A stretch of 64,000 nucleotides of DNA from Eunapius fragilis (Eukaryota; Porifera; Demospongiae; Spongillida; Spongillidae), in the NCBI GenBank assembly GCA_963681505.1, contig OY811980.1, positions 6,953,572 through 7,017,571 on the forward strand, given 5' to 3'. The notes below the pieces were generated by a model. That model searched no databases. It saw nothing but the letters and a program-made list of their open reading frames with translations, and had not been told where the DNA came from. Below are positions 35,684-48,709 of the stretch, piece after piece. The first letter of the stretch is position 1. Each line of letters opens with the position of its first letter. The translations under genes and the position numbers were made by a program.

Positions 35684-35989
35684 CCTTCCAAATGGCTGCT
35701 CCGTTGTAAATATGATGAATTCATTATTAGCATGAGCAATTAAATATGTGCATGCTACTTGGCTTCCATATATCACCGTTGTTTCCATCAATGTATTCCT
35801 TCCAGGCACCAATAATATTGTTCGTACATGCAAATAGCCAGAGCTGTGAGTAAATAGATTATGTTTGCTCTCAACTATGTGCTTACATACCACACCACAC
35901 TGTGAACCATAACTTCAGTGGTGAAGTATCTCACTCAAATGTAAAGCTTACATCTTGCCCTTTAGAAAAACGTAACTGTGTGTTCTGCT

Positions 35990-36134
35990 TTAGTTGTGTC
36001 CAACCACTTCATAGCAGTCCTGTCCACCTGTTCTTATTTCACCATATGCCTCACATGACTTCATGGTGATCACATCAAGTCCACCTGTTCTTATTTCACC
36101 ATATGCATCACATGACTTCATGGTGATCTCATCA
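35990..36134 (-). CDS. two head-to-tail ITAM-like tail exon copies, minus strand (downstream of copy C)
   Basis: The minus strand from 36134 reads an acceptor (CTCTCTCAG) and a partial tail (SDEITMKSC, AYGEIRTGG). After about 56 bp it joins a second, longer tail copy ending at a stop at 35990-35992 (AYGEI ... YEVVGHN). This is an internal duplication within the exon family. Phase 2 entry fits the upstream tail exons of copy C, so it may be a further alternative end of that gene. Confidence 0.55.
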
Positions 36135-37216
36135 CTGAGAGAGATGTATGTATTGGTTCAAACATGGGAGAGATGTATGTATTGGTTCAAACATGGGAGA
36201 GATGTATGCATTGGTTCAAACATGGGAGAGATTTATGTATTGGTTCAAACATGGAGAGATGTATGTATTGGTTCAAACATGGGAGGGATGTATGTATTGA
36301 TTAAAATATATGTGATGCAGCTATTTCTGCTTTTGAGACATGGAGACTACACTCCTCTTATTGGTTGATTGGTTGTTGCTATAATGCTAGTTGAAATGTA
36401 GGTGAATTCTGGACCAAATATGACAGGTTTATTCCCTTTATATCTTGTTCTCCTTATAAGTCCTATGAAATGATTAAATGTGGTGATCAGTCAAATCTTT
36501 GTATGCATCCAAGGAGTTAGATATTAATAGCACTTATCGTGACACTAACTCCAAAGAATTTAGATTGAATTTTTTTGTTTGAATTCTTGAATATACTGTT
36601 TAAAGACATTGAATGCATCAAACAAGTCCAGCAAGATCATTATTTAAATGTGCATGGTTTCCTCATCATGGATTATACAACTTGATTAGTAAACATTTAG
36701 AATACCATAGTGTGTTATGTGACCTTGTGATGTGTTATATGATTATGAGAAAGCTAGTGTGTTTGTGAATATGTCTGAGCTACTCTCAGTCTATGTTTCA
36801 TGCTCGCTCTTGCAGCTTATTTCTACACCTCACTTTGAGGTGTAGAAATGTCATTAGCACATTTTTCAGTCATGTCATTATCCATCAGGATCACTTTCCC
36901 CAAACATGTTAAATCTGCTCAAAATCTTGCCACCTTTAAATCCTATATCTGAGTGATACTGACCTGTCCCCTTCCTGCAAATTTATATCCCTACAAGTAG
37001 GCAGTACACAAGTGCATTTATATTACCTGCCTGATTAGTGTGTTGTTTTGTAGATTATATTGGTTCAACCATGCATGTATTGAGTAATTGTTGCTGAACT
37101 TGAAGGTTTTGCCTTGGTCCTACAGCTGTACGTAACCATACAGGGTACATTAATTATATCTGTACTAACAGTTCGTTTTTTTTTTTTTAATAAGGGTACT
37201 GATGTTAAAATGCAAC
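36135..37216. other. intergenic or intron, with 31-bp repeat and a hairpin
   Basis: At 36138-36310, six units of GAGATGTATGTATTGGTTCA then AACATGGGA repeat; the same unit, inverted, lies beside the tails of copies A (15590) and D (60490). At 36820-36848 a 12-bp perfect hairpin (TTTCTACACCTC with a five-base loop) occurs. Otherwise it is AT-rich and without exons that I can support. Confidence 0.6.
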
Positions 37217-40200
37217 TTACTTTTTGTTTACAACTTCATAAGTGACACCTTCAGCATTAAGAGGAGTACTTCTGGGTGGAAAGTAGGAGGGAGAGAGGGG
37301 ATGGGAGGAAGGGAAGGAAGGGAGGGGAAGTGGCAGGGAGGGAAAGAAAATCAGTATGGGAAAGGGGAGATGTGTGGGGAGGGAGGAGTGAGCAAGAAAA
37401 AAGTGGGCAGGAGAAAGGAGAGGTGGTGGGAATGTATGTGAACTTACTTGTCACCTACAACTTCATAGGTCACTGCTTCAGACTTATGAGCACTGGGTCT
37501 GAGGAGAGGGATGGTCATGGTATGAGGAGGTGATGGTCATGGTATGAGGAGGTGATGGTCATGGTATCCCACAAGACAAGGCAGTGGTCCACCTAAGCCT
37601 TTACTGCAGGCTGAACCTCAACTAACACTATAAGTATACAAGTTACATAAAATAAATTCATACACTCCACTCAATGATCTCATTGTTATAGGCAATGCAT
37701 GTGCGAGTCATACATAATTGACCCTGGTATTATTACTCAGTAATGATTATGTCCACTCACTTCTCTTCCATATCATAGACTGCTTCTGGTTTGGTAGCTC
37801 CATTTTCCCTACATCTGTGGACAATGGTAATGAATTATACATACTGCTGGGTAGCCTACCTCAGGAGGAGTATTGCTATGGCAACAATGATGATAATCAA
37901 CACCACAACCACTAGTGCTCCAATGATCCCACCAATTATACCACCAAAGGAGGACGAGTAGGTGGAGGAGGGGACAGGACTTGAAGATGGAGGGGTATTT
38001 GTAGGGTAGGCGATAGCTGTGGGGAGAGATACAAACATACGAGAATGAGGAGAAATAGGCTAGGTAGGAGGAGGTGGGAGAGGGGTAGGAGGTGTAGGGG
38101 ACCGCACTTGAAGATGGTGAGGAGATCGCGGTTGTATGAAGAAGGTAGCCATTTGAGATGAACTCCAAGGTACTGCTTGTATTAGCTGTGGTGGATGAAA
38201 AATCGAGCATATATACAAGGATACATGGGGATAAGCAGAGGTATACTGGGATATGCAAGGTGGTCATCAGCTGTAATATGGGTCACATTTCATAAGGGAC
38301 AACACACTTGGAACTCGTAATTTAAAATCTCAATTTTCAAAACATTCACATCCACACTTCCATCATCACATATAAATTATAATCATGAATTACTTCTGTT
38401 ATTCCACAACACAAAAAACCCTGCCCCGCCCCCAGGGCATCTTCCTATCCACCATGTGCCATTACATTAACATTTACTTCAGCTAGCCAACATGGTCAAT
38501 AAAACATACCACTCTGAGATGGTATATGAGTGCCCACAGCTATGACAGAGATGTTGTACTGAACCCCAACTTGAAGGTTGGTTAGGACATAAGAGGTAGA
38601 AGTGGTTGAACCACCACTTGTACTTGGGACTCCATTAGCCACATAGTAGATATCATATCTGCTCACTGGACCACCTGAGGTTGGTGCAGTCCAAGAGACA
38701 CTGACAGATGTGGGACCAGACTGCACAGCAGTGACACCAGTGAGTGGGGCAGGAGGACCTGTATAGAGAGGTACATGTCTGTAGGTACAAGACACTCTTC
38801 ATAGGCAGTGCTTACTTGATACATTGAGGGATGAGGTAGTGGATCTTTGACTTAGAATAGGCCCTGTATTACACATTTGTAGTGAAGTGCAGCTGATTAG
38901 GGGAGACGTTATAGTGGTGACAGTGCATGTGTACATCCCAGGTGCTCTCCCAGTCACAGTCAGGGTGTTGTTGTAAGTAGATGTTGGTCGATCTGTCACT
39001 ATCTGAGAGGAAGAATAGTTATCACCATTCACTGGACTTCCATTGATGGTCCACTGCACAGTTGTAGGAGGAGAACTAGTGCTGGTGCAGGTCAACTGGA
39101 ACACTGGTGGATCAACATTTGTAGGTGTCAATAGCTGAAACTGGACACCTCCTGTGATGTTAGGACCATCTGTGGGAGAGTCAACACTTCCATAACACAT
39201 GTGGTGTACTTTCCTCTAAACTTACAAGTGGCTGCTACAGAGAGATTATAGCTAGTAGTTCCAATTATGCCTGATGCATTAGCTAGTGTGAGATCAGTGT
39301 ACATTCCAACACAGAGTGTGATGGTGGTATTGGTACAACATTGAACACCATGTGGGAAGTCAGAAGGAGTTCCACGATACAGCTCTACTCCTCGTGACAC
39401 ATTTCGTTGACCCAACCCTCCCATGGTTACAGAGTCTGGTGTTGCTAGTGGAAACAGGGCTCCATTTGGTTGATACCACTGTCCACCTGTTATACCCTTA
39501 CACACCAGAGGTTTCATGTATGCTGATTGGTTGGATGTGCTCACTCTGTTTTGTACTGCTGCGAGAGACCACAGGCTGTTGTTGGCAGCCATCACAAACA
39601 GTTCATTCTGATTCCAGGTGGTCCTAGGTTGGCCTGGGTGGAGGGTATGATGTAATACATCAATGCAACACCACAAGTGTAATGTGCATGAGGGTGTGTT
39701 GGTAGAGCAGGATGTACTGGTGAAGGTGTATTAACGTATATCCATGATCTCTACATAACAAGATGGTGGCAATGGTACATGTGTTGACCTTAAATGATTC
39801 AATTGCAAAGTGCACTGTATAAGGCACGTCATCTTAATATACCCATATTTATATACGGGACAGTTCACGTGAAAATAGGGCAAGTCACGTACCCAGACCC
39901 AAGTACGTCATAGCTGTACATCACCGCTACTAGAGTCTGGGAAAGTTTTATGATTATATTATAGCGATACAATATCATGTACGACATTTTCGCGTGAACT
40001 GTCCCAAATATATAGCCTTTCCCTAACACCATACTCTTAGGGAAAGGGCCATCAGTTACGCCTATCTAGGCCATGCTATGTTGTAAGAAGGATATACGAG
40101 AAAGTTCATACACACCTGCAATTAAATGTATAAGTCTTGAGCTGCATCCATAATATAATCAGAGATATAATCATTATTTGGGTATATGATGCTCATAGTC

Positions 40201-40734
40201 CTTTGCGTGCCCATCGCTAGTGTTGTTGACGTATGGCAACTACTAGTAACCTCTCTGTCAGGTAACTGTACTTTCTAAGGAACGTCGTTATTTCATAGTA
40301 AAACATAACACATACATATATATCAGTCAACTCTGCCAGGTCCATATCTATCTTTAATATCTAAATTAATTATGTTCCGCCTGAATGACTACAACTGATT
40401 GCTATCTTAATTTCACTATGTCCTGAAATGCTGAAATGTCCGCACATCGAATCGCTAGCTGATCAATATGACTGACAGAAGGTGTAATAATGTTTGCGGA
40501 GTGTTGTTGAGTCTAGTTTCTTTATAGGCCTGAGTAGCGTATATGCGTTTTCTATTAGCTCCTCCGTACATCATGATCTTGAACCTAGCACTCGCTGATT
40601 GAATTTGGCCGACAGGTCGCGTGAAACCAAACAGACAAGGGATACAAAACTAATACCATCCACTTACCTGCGGCTAGGAGCGGAAGCGTACAGAGAGCGG
40701 CACATGCGAATGAGTAGCAGATATGATGGTGCAT
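37217..40734 (-). CDS. receptor copy C: Ig-FN3-TM receptor with ITIM-like alternative tails
   Basis: Exons on the minus strand: signal peptide 40668-40734 (MHHHICYSFACAALCTLPLL), Cys-rich domain 39226-39633, Ig 38816-39169, FN3 38510-38758, TM 37860-38016, then tail 37757-37814 ([18 protein letters not shown], stop). This gives 430 aa. Ectodomain exons have the same lengths as in copy B (408, 354, 249 nt) and nearly the same protein. Two more tail exons follow in the same phase: 37444-37498 (SEAVTYEVVGDK) and 37217-37271 (AEGVTYEVVNKK). Both contain V-x-Y-x-x-V, matching the ITIM consensus known to recruit SH2 phosphatases. Each tail stop (AAG TGA or AAG TAA) overlaps a GTGAGT or GTAAGT donor. 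A stalk segment at about 38030-38185, homologous to B, does not join in frame and may be skipped. No phosphatase domain follows. Confidence 0.8.
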
Positions 40735-41309
40735 CGGATCGCCTATGTGGTGGTTTCGCCCACTTAAAGAACAATTTACTGGTCTGGTAACGAGACCGAA
40801 AGCCCCTCCCAAAATGAATGGTTTGTAGCTTCTTACTCAACTCAGAGAGATACGTGTCATTAGTTCAAGCATGAAAGAGATGTGTATATTTGGAGATATC
40901 GGAAGTTTCGTTAGAAACTTCCATATAGGATTTGACCCCGACTATGAATGTCATTAAAAAACGCGACCCGTCTGTAATCTGTAACAACACTCCCGACGAT
41001 CGGATCGTGTAGCTTGTTTTAGCAATCGATCTAGAAGTCAAAAATGAGTAGTTTTGTTTTTGTTTCATGTCGCTGAACCGCGTGGTTGTTGAGAACAAGA
41101 GTGTACTGCCCGTCCTCGTACCCAGTCTCGGAACAAGGGGCGGGTCGTCTTCTCATTCTTCTTCTCCTTCTTGGCAACGCATAACTCAGGACAGGAACAT
41201 TTCTAAGCGATGAAAATTTCACCAATAGCTTCAGAATCGGCTGGAGGACTCGCTTTTATATAATATAATACTTTGATAAACAATCGACTATCAGCCTCCT
41301 ATGTCTTGT
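40735..41309. other. upstream region of receptor C
   Basis: Non-coding upstream sequence that should contain the promoter. No element was recognised. Short open frames here have no family resemblance. Confidence 0.35.
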
Positions 41310-41442
41310 TAGTCTCGTACCCAGACCGTCTATGACGTAAGCGATTATCGCTGTAAACAGTATAATCACTACGTCCATACGTATGGACGTAGTGTTTACA
41401 GCGATAATCGCTTACGTCATGGACGGTCTGGGTACGAGACTA
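41310..41442. mobile_element. Mutator-type MITE, 133 bp, 9-bp target duplication
   Basis: TAGTCTCGTACCCAGACC at the left and its reverse complement at the right bound an almost complete palindrome. The flanks ATGTCTTGT (41301-41309 and 41443-41451) are identical 9-bp direct repeats. The same family is at 55982-56118. Confidence 0.9.
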
Positions 41443-41489
41443 ATGTCTTGTATAATTAAATGGGTATGAAAAAAAATAAAGAAAACAAG

Positions 41490-41705
41490 TAAATAAAAAC
41501 ATTCTCTACGAGAAAGTTGGTGGGATATAGGATTTGACTATGACATTGGTGGTGTAAAAAGCAAGGAAACAAGGTCTTATCAGAAGGGAAAATGTCATAG
41601 TCCTATATTTAGCACACAAACAACACATGCCCTAGAAATGTGCTAAATATAGGTCTATGACATTTTCCCTTCTGATAAGACCTTGTTTCCTTGCTTCCCT
41701 TCGTA
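41490..41705. mobile_element. foldback element, family shared with 50535-50823
   Basis: The arm from about 41571 (AAGGTCTTATCAGAAGGGAA) to 41611 pairs with about 41650-41690. GGTGGTGTAAAAAGCAAGGA next to it also occurs in the element at 50.6 kb. The outer right arm is missing, so this copy is shortened. Confidence 0.75.
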
Positions 41706-41911
41706 TCGGGCAAGAAACCGACAGCACACCAAGCCATTATGTTCCCGGCGCTAATAATACTACGCCACTGCTTACACTGCATGCCAACGTTTTGTATACA
41801 GAGTTTTGCAGACACATATTCGTACACAGACACCAGTATATCGATGCTTGCATGAAGACCAAAATGCAGACAAACACGTTCATGTACGTGTACAGGGTTG
41901 TATGCCCTTAA

Positions 41912-42389
41912 GTTATTATTGTTGTTTATTAATATCTAGCTGGATCGCGCTAGCGTTCTCTATTGTCACACAGATTTGATCGATCCGCGCTATGATCGGT
42001 AAGCCTATGATACGGTTACCGTCCTAAATAAAAGACACAGAGAGAGTGTGTATGTGTGCCTGTGTTCGTGTGTGCGAGTGCGTGCGTGTGTTCGTGTGTA
42101 TGCGCGTGTGTGGGCGTCAGTACGTAAAACGCCGTAAAGCGTGCGTTCTCTTACGTACTCTTATAAGATACGAACAGGTGAGTTCAGTTGTTGGATAGAA
42201 ACTGGCTATGTGTTGTCTTTAACAAGAATACCACCTAATGCAGGTGTACCTGCCCTTCTGTTCTACTCACCTCTGTGGGCATGCCTATGGTCTGTGCATA
42301 TCTTACTGTCTTCAGATAACAGGTGAGTTCAGTATGGTTAAAAACAGGTTGCGTGTTGTCATTAATTAGAATAACACCTGATGCATCTG
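41912..42389. other. non-coding, includes TGTGTGTGCG-rich patch
   Basis: No gene was seen. GGTGAGTTCAGT segments at 42178 and 42321 recur at 43858 on the far side of the 324-bp satellite, so the satellite may lie within a larger repeated block. Confidence 0.5.
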
Positions 42390-43700
42390 TACCTTCACCC
42401 TAACATTATAAAACTGTTGGTGCCTGGCAACTGTTGAGATTTGTGGGTTTGGACTGGGACTATACAAACAAAAGACCCAGTGTCTACAAAAGGGAGTGGT
42501 CACAGAGCACAAACCCATGACAGAGGTGTTGAGGGTACTGGCCCACAACTTCTGGGAGTGTTTGGTAAAGACCCAATGTCACTATGATTGTGTGAGGTTA
42601 GCAGGGTAGAACATTAGCAACGTGTGTGATAGCCAGTGAGGGTCATAAGGGTTAAGTGTCCAGTAGGGTCACAAGAGCGAAAACACTCTTAGAATCACCC
42701 TACCAGTCCCCCTGTGATGCCATACCATGATAAAAGTGTTGGTGCCATGACAACTGTTGAGAATTTTGGGTTTGGACTGGGGACTGTACAAACAAAAGAC
42801 CCAGTGTCTACCAAAGGGTGTGGTCACAGAGCACAAACCCATGACAGAGGCGTTGAGGGTACTGGCCCAAAACTTCTGGGAGTGTTTGGTGAGGGCCCAA
42901 TGTCACTATGATTGTGTGAGGTTAGCAGGGTAGAACATTAGCAACGTGTGTGATAGCCAGTGAGGGTCATAAGGGTTAAGTGTCCAGTAGGGTCACAAGA
43001 GCGAAAACACTCTTAGAGTTACCCTACCAGTTCCCCTGTGATTCTATACCATTATAAAAGTGTTGGTGCCATGACAACTGTTGAGATTTGTGGGTTTAGA
43101 CTGGGGACTATACAAACACAAGACCCAGTGTCTACTATAGGGAGTGGTCACAGAGCACAAACCCATGACAGAGGTGTTGAGGGTACTGGCCCACAACTTC
43201 TGGGAGTGTTTGGTGGGGGCCCAATGTCACTATGATTGTGTGAGGTTAGCAGGGTAGAACATTAGCAACGTGTGTGAAGGCCAGTGGGGGTCATAGGGGC
43301 TAGGTGTCCAGGAGGGTCACGATAGTGAAAACACTCTTAGAGTTACCCTACCAGTCCCCCTGTGATGCTATGCCATTATAAAAGTGTTGGTGCCATGACA
43401 ACTGTTGAGATTTGTGGGTTTGGACTGGGGACTATACAAACAAAAGACCCAGTGTCTACCAAGGGGTGTGGTCACAGAGCACAAACCCATGACAGAGGTG
43501 TTGAGGGTACTGGCCCACAACTTCTGGGAGTGTTTGGTGAGGGCCCAATGTCACTATGATTGTGTGAGGTTAGCAGGGTAGAACATTAGCAACGCGTGTG
43601 AAGGCCAGTGGGGGTCATATGGGGTAGGTGTCCAATAGGTTCACTAGAGTGAAGGTACTGGCCCATAACTTCTGGGAGGGTTTGCGAGGGCCCACTGTAA
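42390..43700. repeat. 324-bp satellite, about 4 units
   Basis: The landmark GACAACTGTTGAGA recurs at 324-bp steps (42750, 43074, 43398), with a diverged first unit from about 42396 and a partial last one. Each unit has an open frame of 65 codons (DPVSTKGCGHRAQTHDRG), a by-product of the conserved unit rather than a proven gene. Confidence 0.9.
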
Positions 43701-45590
43701 TTATGACTAGGATTTAACAGACAATTACTGATTGATTTACAAATCTGATTCATAAAGTTTTTATTGACCGATACTGTACCTTCACACTGCCCTTTTGTTC
43801 TAGTTACCTCTGTTTGCATGCCTATGGTCTGTGGATATCTTACTGTTTTCCGACAACTGGTGAGTTCAGTATGATTTGAAAATAGTTGTGTGTTGTTTTT
43901 TACTTATCACAAAGGAGAATTGCGGATCGTATTGTCTCTCACTCTCATTGGGACCTAAGAGTGGCTGGTATGATGGTGACTTGCAACGACTTTATACCCA
44001 CAAGATATCAGAAACAGCAGACCAAGTGCCTACCAGCATTGATAGAAAATATCTTAAGTGTGCAAGATTCCACATTCCTCAACTTTATATATTGTATTTG
44101 AATTAAATTTTATAAGGGGTGCTGGAGAAATGAAATGGTGTTACATAGTGGGGAAAGCAGCTGGTTAGCTGTAAGCAGAACAAGCTTGTCATGTCACTAA
44201 ACATATGTTTCTATGTGTTCAGTACTTGGTATTGAATTTAACCCCTTTATGCCTTACTGCTTAGGCCACACCCACTGAAGGGCACTGTAGTGATAGGTTG
44301 GATAACAGCGGCTGGTAAACTCCTTCTCCAAGAACACTGAAGGGCACTTTAGTGGCAGGTCGCTTCGCCCGTATTTTCCTAGCTGCTTAGACCACACCCA
44401 CTGAGGGGCACAGTACGTAGCGGCAGGTGGAATAACCCCTTTATGTCTAGCTAATAAGTACACACCCACTGAAGGGCACTATAGCAGCAGGTTAAGATCA
44501 CTCCGGTTAGATAAAACCCCTTTATACTGTAGTGGGCAGGTTGCATATAACCTAGCTAGCTGCTTAGACCACACCCACCAAAGGCTTAACCCATTCATTC
44601 CTCTCTCCTAACCACACCCATCTTGAAGACGTGAATGTGATTTCGAGCGCGCCGTCCGACGTACGTACATCTTGATAGCTACAAACGACGTCCGTGCACA
44701 GAAAGCAGGAGACTACAAAACTAAGGTTATATTTGATTAAAAGCGTAATCTGTAGCTATTGGTTTGGTTTGTAAACTAGCAGTCTGAATAGGCAGTCTTT
44801 ATATTTATTCGATCTGCGTGCCCAATCTACTCGGCGTGGCCCGACTAAGCCTAATCTAATAGAACGGAGTGTGTTTGTAGTGCAAAGGTAAATATACTAT
44901 TGGGTATGTACTAAAAAGTTTTAGGTCGGGGCGATGTCATGTTCATTGTGTGCTACCATAGGACACTAAGCACTGGGTGACACTGTGTAAGAAATTGAAA
45001 TTAAGCCCATACCCCCAGCATAGTTAAAGTGTGCATGGCAATGTACGTGGGGACCATCAGTTGGTACTAGGAAATATTGTACTTGTGTTTCTAAGCCACC
45101 CCTAACTTCACATAAGAAGGTGTTTACATCGACTTGGAATTGAACTGTTCAGGATATGCATTATATAGAAGGAACCATTAAGAGCAAAAGAACACACTAT
45201 TGATTTTCTGTATGGATATAAATTTAATCTGAATGTGTGTGTGTGCATTGTATATACATATACAGAAAAGAGACACATTGAATCATTAGGCATACAAACT
45301 ACATGTACAAGGCTATACAGTTGTTAATGGTTCACCATTCTGTGTACTGGAGCAGATAAGATTACATTTTGTTCTATGCCATCTACTATGGCAACTGTTT
45401 TCACTGTAGCTGCTTTGCATTGGATCTGGTAGAGAGAGATGTAGGTTGGTTGATTGGTTTGGAATGTGCTCCATAGATCAACAGTATCACCAAGGCTCTT
45501 TTGTTGTTCTCCAGGAAGAATCTGAAACCACTTAACACATGCCAGAATGTGTTCTGATTTACTGGAATGTAAGTTAATAACTGAGTTTTT
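43701..45590. other. non-coding; about 100-bp imperfect repeat at 44255-44600
   Basis: CACACCCACTGAAGGGCACT and CCCCTTTATG motifs repeat about four times between 44255 and 44600. The rest has no exon that I can support. Confidence 0.6.
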
Positions 45591-45593
45591 TAT

Positions 45594-48585
45594 TTAGCAT
45601 TCGATGGAACATAATTGTTTTTTGTTAGGAAAAACGGAAGTATTCAATCCATATGCACAATGGGATCTCTTGCTCATTGATGATGAAGAGCTGTAGTGTT
45701 CATTTGTACTGTATGTTTCTACATCTGAACATCTTATGTATAACCGAGACACTTGCATTGTAGTTGCATTTGGGTACAGCAATTTATACATTTGTTTCAT
45801 TTCTTCAAATTGTGAATCTGTGAATGCACCTTCATATATTTTTCCACATAGTTTGTCCTTTTGATGTGCTGAGTATGATACTCTTATATCTCCATGTCCG
45901 TGTCTCTGTGCTAGTATGGTTTCGTATGAAGTTGCATCGAAAATCTGTAATTTCAGTGATCCTGTGCTTTTCATCAGTTTAGAACCAATAACAGATAGGA
46001 TCCATTCCTTTGGCATGTCTTCTAATGATGAATCATGATCAAATAGACATTTTTCAAGGGATTGCTGGAGTAAAAATTTTCTCATCACTTGCACGTTAAT
46101 CACATGATTGTTTGTTGAATATGACCCTAGTATGCCGTTGTATCGCTCATAGGGAAAGCACCAAAATGAGTAGATAGGACCAAAATTTAGTATTGTTTCA
46201 GCAAGGTGGCAATGCAAATGCATATTTATTGTACAATAGTCCGGTCCATGAAGACGTTCAAAGCAGTGTTAAATTCCAACAATAGCCTGTGTACTAGTTT
46301 GACATCCTCTTCAGTAATAACTCTGCAACAAACTATTGAACATGCTTTTACAAAAAGTTCCCACATTTTTAATTCTGATGCTGGCAATGTATCGTGTAAA
46401 GCATATATGGAGTATATTATTGTCCAATTTTTCCACTCATCAGCAGTGAAATCGTTAAAATTAGAAGATATTTTTGAGGGTATTCTGCCTATATCTGGTG
46501 GTGGGTTCATGGAATTTACTCTTTCTTGAATGATGACTAGATCACTTGCTGTTATAAGATTTTCTTTTTGCCACACTTCCATTACGTGTTTACTCGTTCC
46601 CAAAAATAAGTTATGCATGGGGTCGATTGCACAATGCTTGATAATGTCCAAGTAAGGTAGATCTAGCAGAACAGAGTATCTAAGACCATGCAAGCTCTCA
46701 ATCCGTTGTCTTTCTACTTTGTTTGTGCATTTAAGGTATTCTTGTGCACGCAATCTGTGCTCTTGATTAGTGCGTTTAGGCCACGAATCTGCATCAAAAC
46801 CACTGTAATCTGTTCTATCATCTTTTCTATTAAAGTCTTTTAGACATTTATTGCAAGCTTTTATAGCGCAATGACCCACAAATCCACACACTTTACGAGA
46901 TGCTGGTATGTCACATGAAGTTGCCAACAACCTAGCTTTAACAATCACCTTTCCCCCTAGTGCATCTGGTGAATAAAATTGGACGCCTGTTTCTAATTGT
47001 GAAAGCTCTTGAATAAGAGGTGTTAGATATGAATTTAAAGTTAGTCTTGGCTCTTTGGGACCAGGTATTAATCCTACTAGTATGGTGTTTTGTTCCTTGT
47101 ATCTCAGCTCTCTTGGTAAATTTAATATTGAAAAATACATTGCTCCTAACGAATAATTACCATGCTTAAACGGGTTAAACCAATCAACATTGAGCATAAA
47201 GCCTAATGAAGGGTTGTTTTTGTTACCACCAAATGTTGACTGAAATTCTTTCCATAGTTTTCCATCAAATATGTCTGTTAAAACACCATCAGCGCTTCTA
47301 TGCTCATGTCCGTAGTTTAATAGATCTAAAAACTTTGACATTCTTAACCTATCAGCCAATGACTGTATAACACTTCTATAGCAGAATACTTTGTTTGGCA
47401 CTAATGTTGTTTTCCCAGAACTCTGCTTAACTTCTTTCATTAAAAGTTGGCCACACGGAGTGCGAAATCTTTTTTGGCAATGGTTTGGAAACTGAACAAA
47501 TCTGCATTTCTTGGAACTCGAAGATCCTCCAACATTTTCTATGCAATCAGCTATGTTGTAGAGGGAATGACATTTGCTGCATACACAAAACTGTGTAAAG
47601 TTATCATATATTCCCAATGTCTTCAATGCAGAAGCTAGGGTTAAAGGAACACTGAACGGGCTATCTTTCACCAGAAGATTAATCAGAACATTCAAAAACT
47701 TCAATAAATCTTTCACTGCATTGTCTGCAACCTTGCATATGCTCTTCCATATCAGAACAAATAGCAATATGTACCGTAGAACATGCAATGATTTGGGGTT
47801 ACCAGTTGCTGCAGAATTTTGTGTGGGATTTGTGCTCTCCTCAGAACTTCTATCCTCTGTTTCCATGGTTTCCATGTCACTCTGAATGTCGTTTGATTCT
47901 TCCACTTCCACTAATGCCTACATTGAGGTTTGTGTGGTTTTTGAAGTGTAACACTCATAATCATACATGTACATGTAAACAATTATTACGACGCATCTAT
48001 TAAAGTCCCACCCCACCTCCGCCCCCATGGAAAAAAAAAGCGTATCTCATATACTAAAACAATATTGAAAAACCTTTGTTTTTTCGAATAACGTTATCAG
48101 TCTAGTGACTCTAGTCCTAGCGCTAGCGCTTATGCATGGTTACGGAGATACGCACATTTAAAAAAAAACGTTCGATTCTTGTCTGTGGGGGCGGAAGGGG
48201 CGTGTCATGTCACGCCCGTTGTCAGTGTGGGCATGGAATCTATGGCAGTATGTATTACATTATGATCTCTTACCTGTACAATATCTGAACCAAATGTATC
48301 TGACTCTGACGAAGACAGATCAGATGACGATGAATATTCGTTTCTTGAATCCATTATGACATTATCTGCAATTTCACATTCATTTGCCTGTCGATCATTG
48401 GCCTGCTGCTGCTGATCAGGAGCTGCTGACTTTCTCTGCCACTGTCCTGTCTCAAAAGAGTAGAACTGTCGCCTATGCAAGTAGTATGCAGAACGACTAA
48501 GACAAACACCGCAATGGGGGCAAAGCTTTCTTTTGGTAGGTCCATGCATTTGAAACATTTTTGAATTTTTAAAAACACAAAACAA
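45594..48585 (-). pseudogene. EnSpm/CACTA-type transposase (TNP2-like), frame broken once
   Basis: Three minus-strand parts. 48205-48585 encodes an N-terminal CPHCGVCLSRSAYYLHRRQF zinc-finger-like stretch. 46226-47911 (561 aa) has the transposase core: MLNVDWFNPFKHG, the GPKEPRLTLNSYLTPLI segment, ASCDIPA-type KVCGFVGHCA and CAIDPMHNLFLGT. 45594-46223 has the conserved tail MHLHCHLAETILNFGPIYSF and CFPYERYNGILGSY. The second and third parts lie 2 bp apart in different frames (stop at 46226-46228), although the family reads through here, so a small indel has broken the gene or a tiny intron is missed. It would catalyse cut-and-paste movement of its element. Terminal repeats were not found. Confidence 0.85.
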
Positions 48586-48617
48586 ACGTGATCTGATGTA
48601 TAACTTGCGCTTGTGCG

Positions 48618-48690
48618 GAAACCCATGCGCGCGCAGCTAAATCATGCAGCTGCATTATGCATTGCACTGATTTCGCAGCTGCATGATTTA
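48618..48690. repeat. inverted repeat GCTAAATCATGCAGCTGC between divergent genes
   Basis: AGCTAAATCATGCAGCTGCA (about 48636) pairs with TGCAGCTGCATGATTTAGCT (about 48675). It lies between the transposase N-terminal exon (minus) and the unknown gene (plus). It could be a transposase binding site, a shared promoter element or an element end. Confidence 0.7.
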
Positions 48691-48709
48691 GCTGAAGGCG
48701 ATACGCGAT

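Noticed and set aside
36820..36848. Rho-independent-like terminator hairpin
   Set aside because: The genome is eukaryotic and there is no gene end at this place; kept only as a hairpin note.
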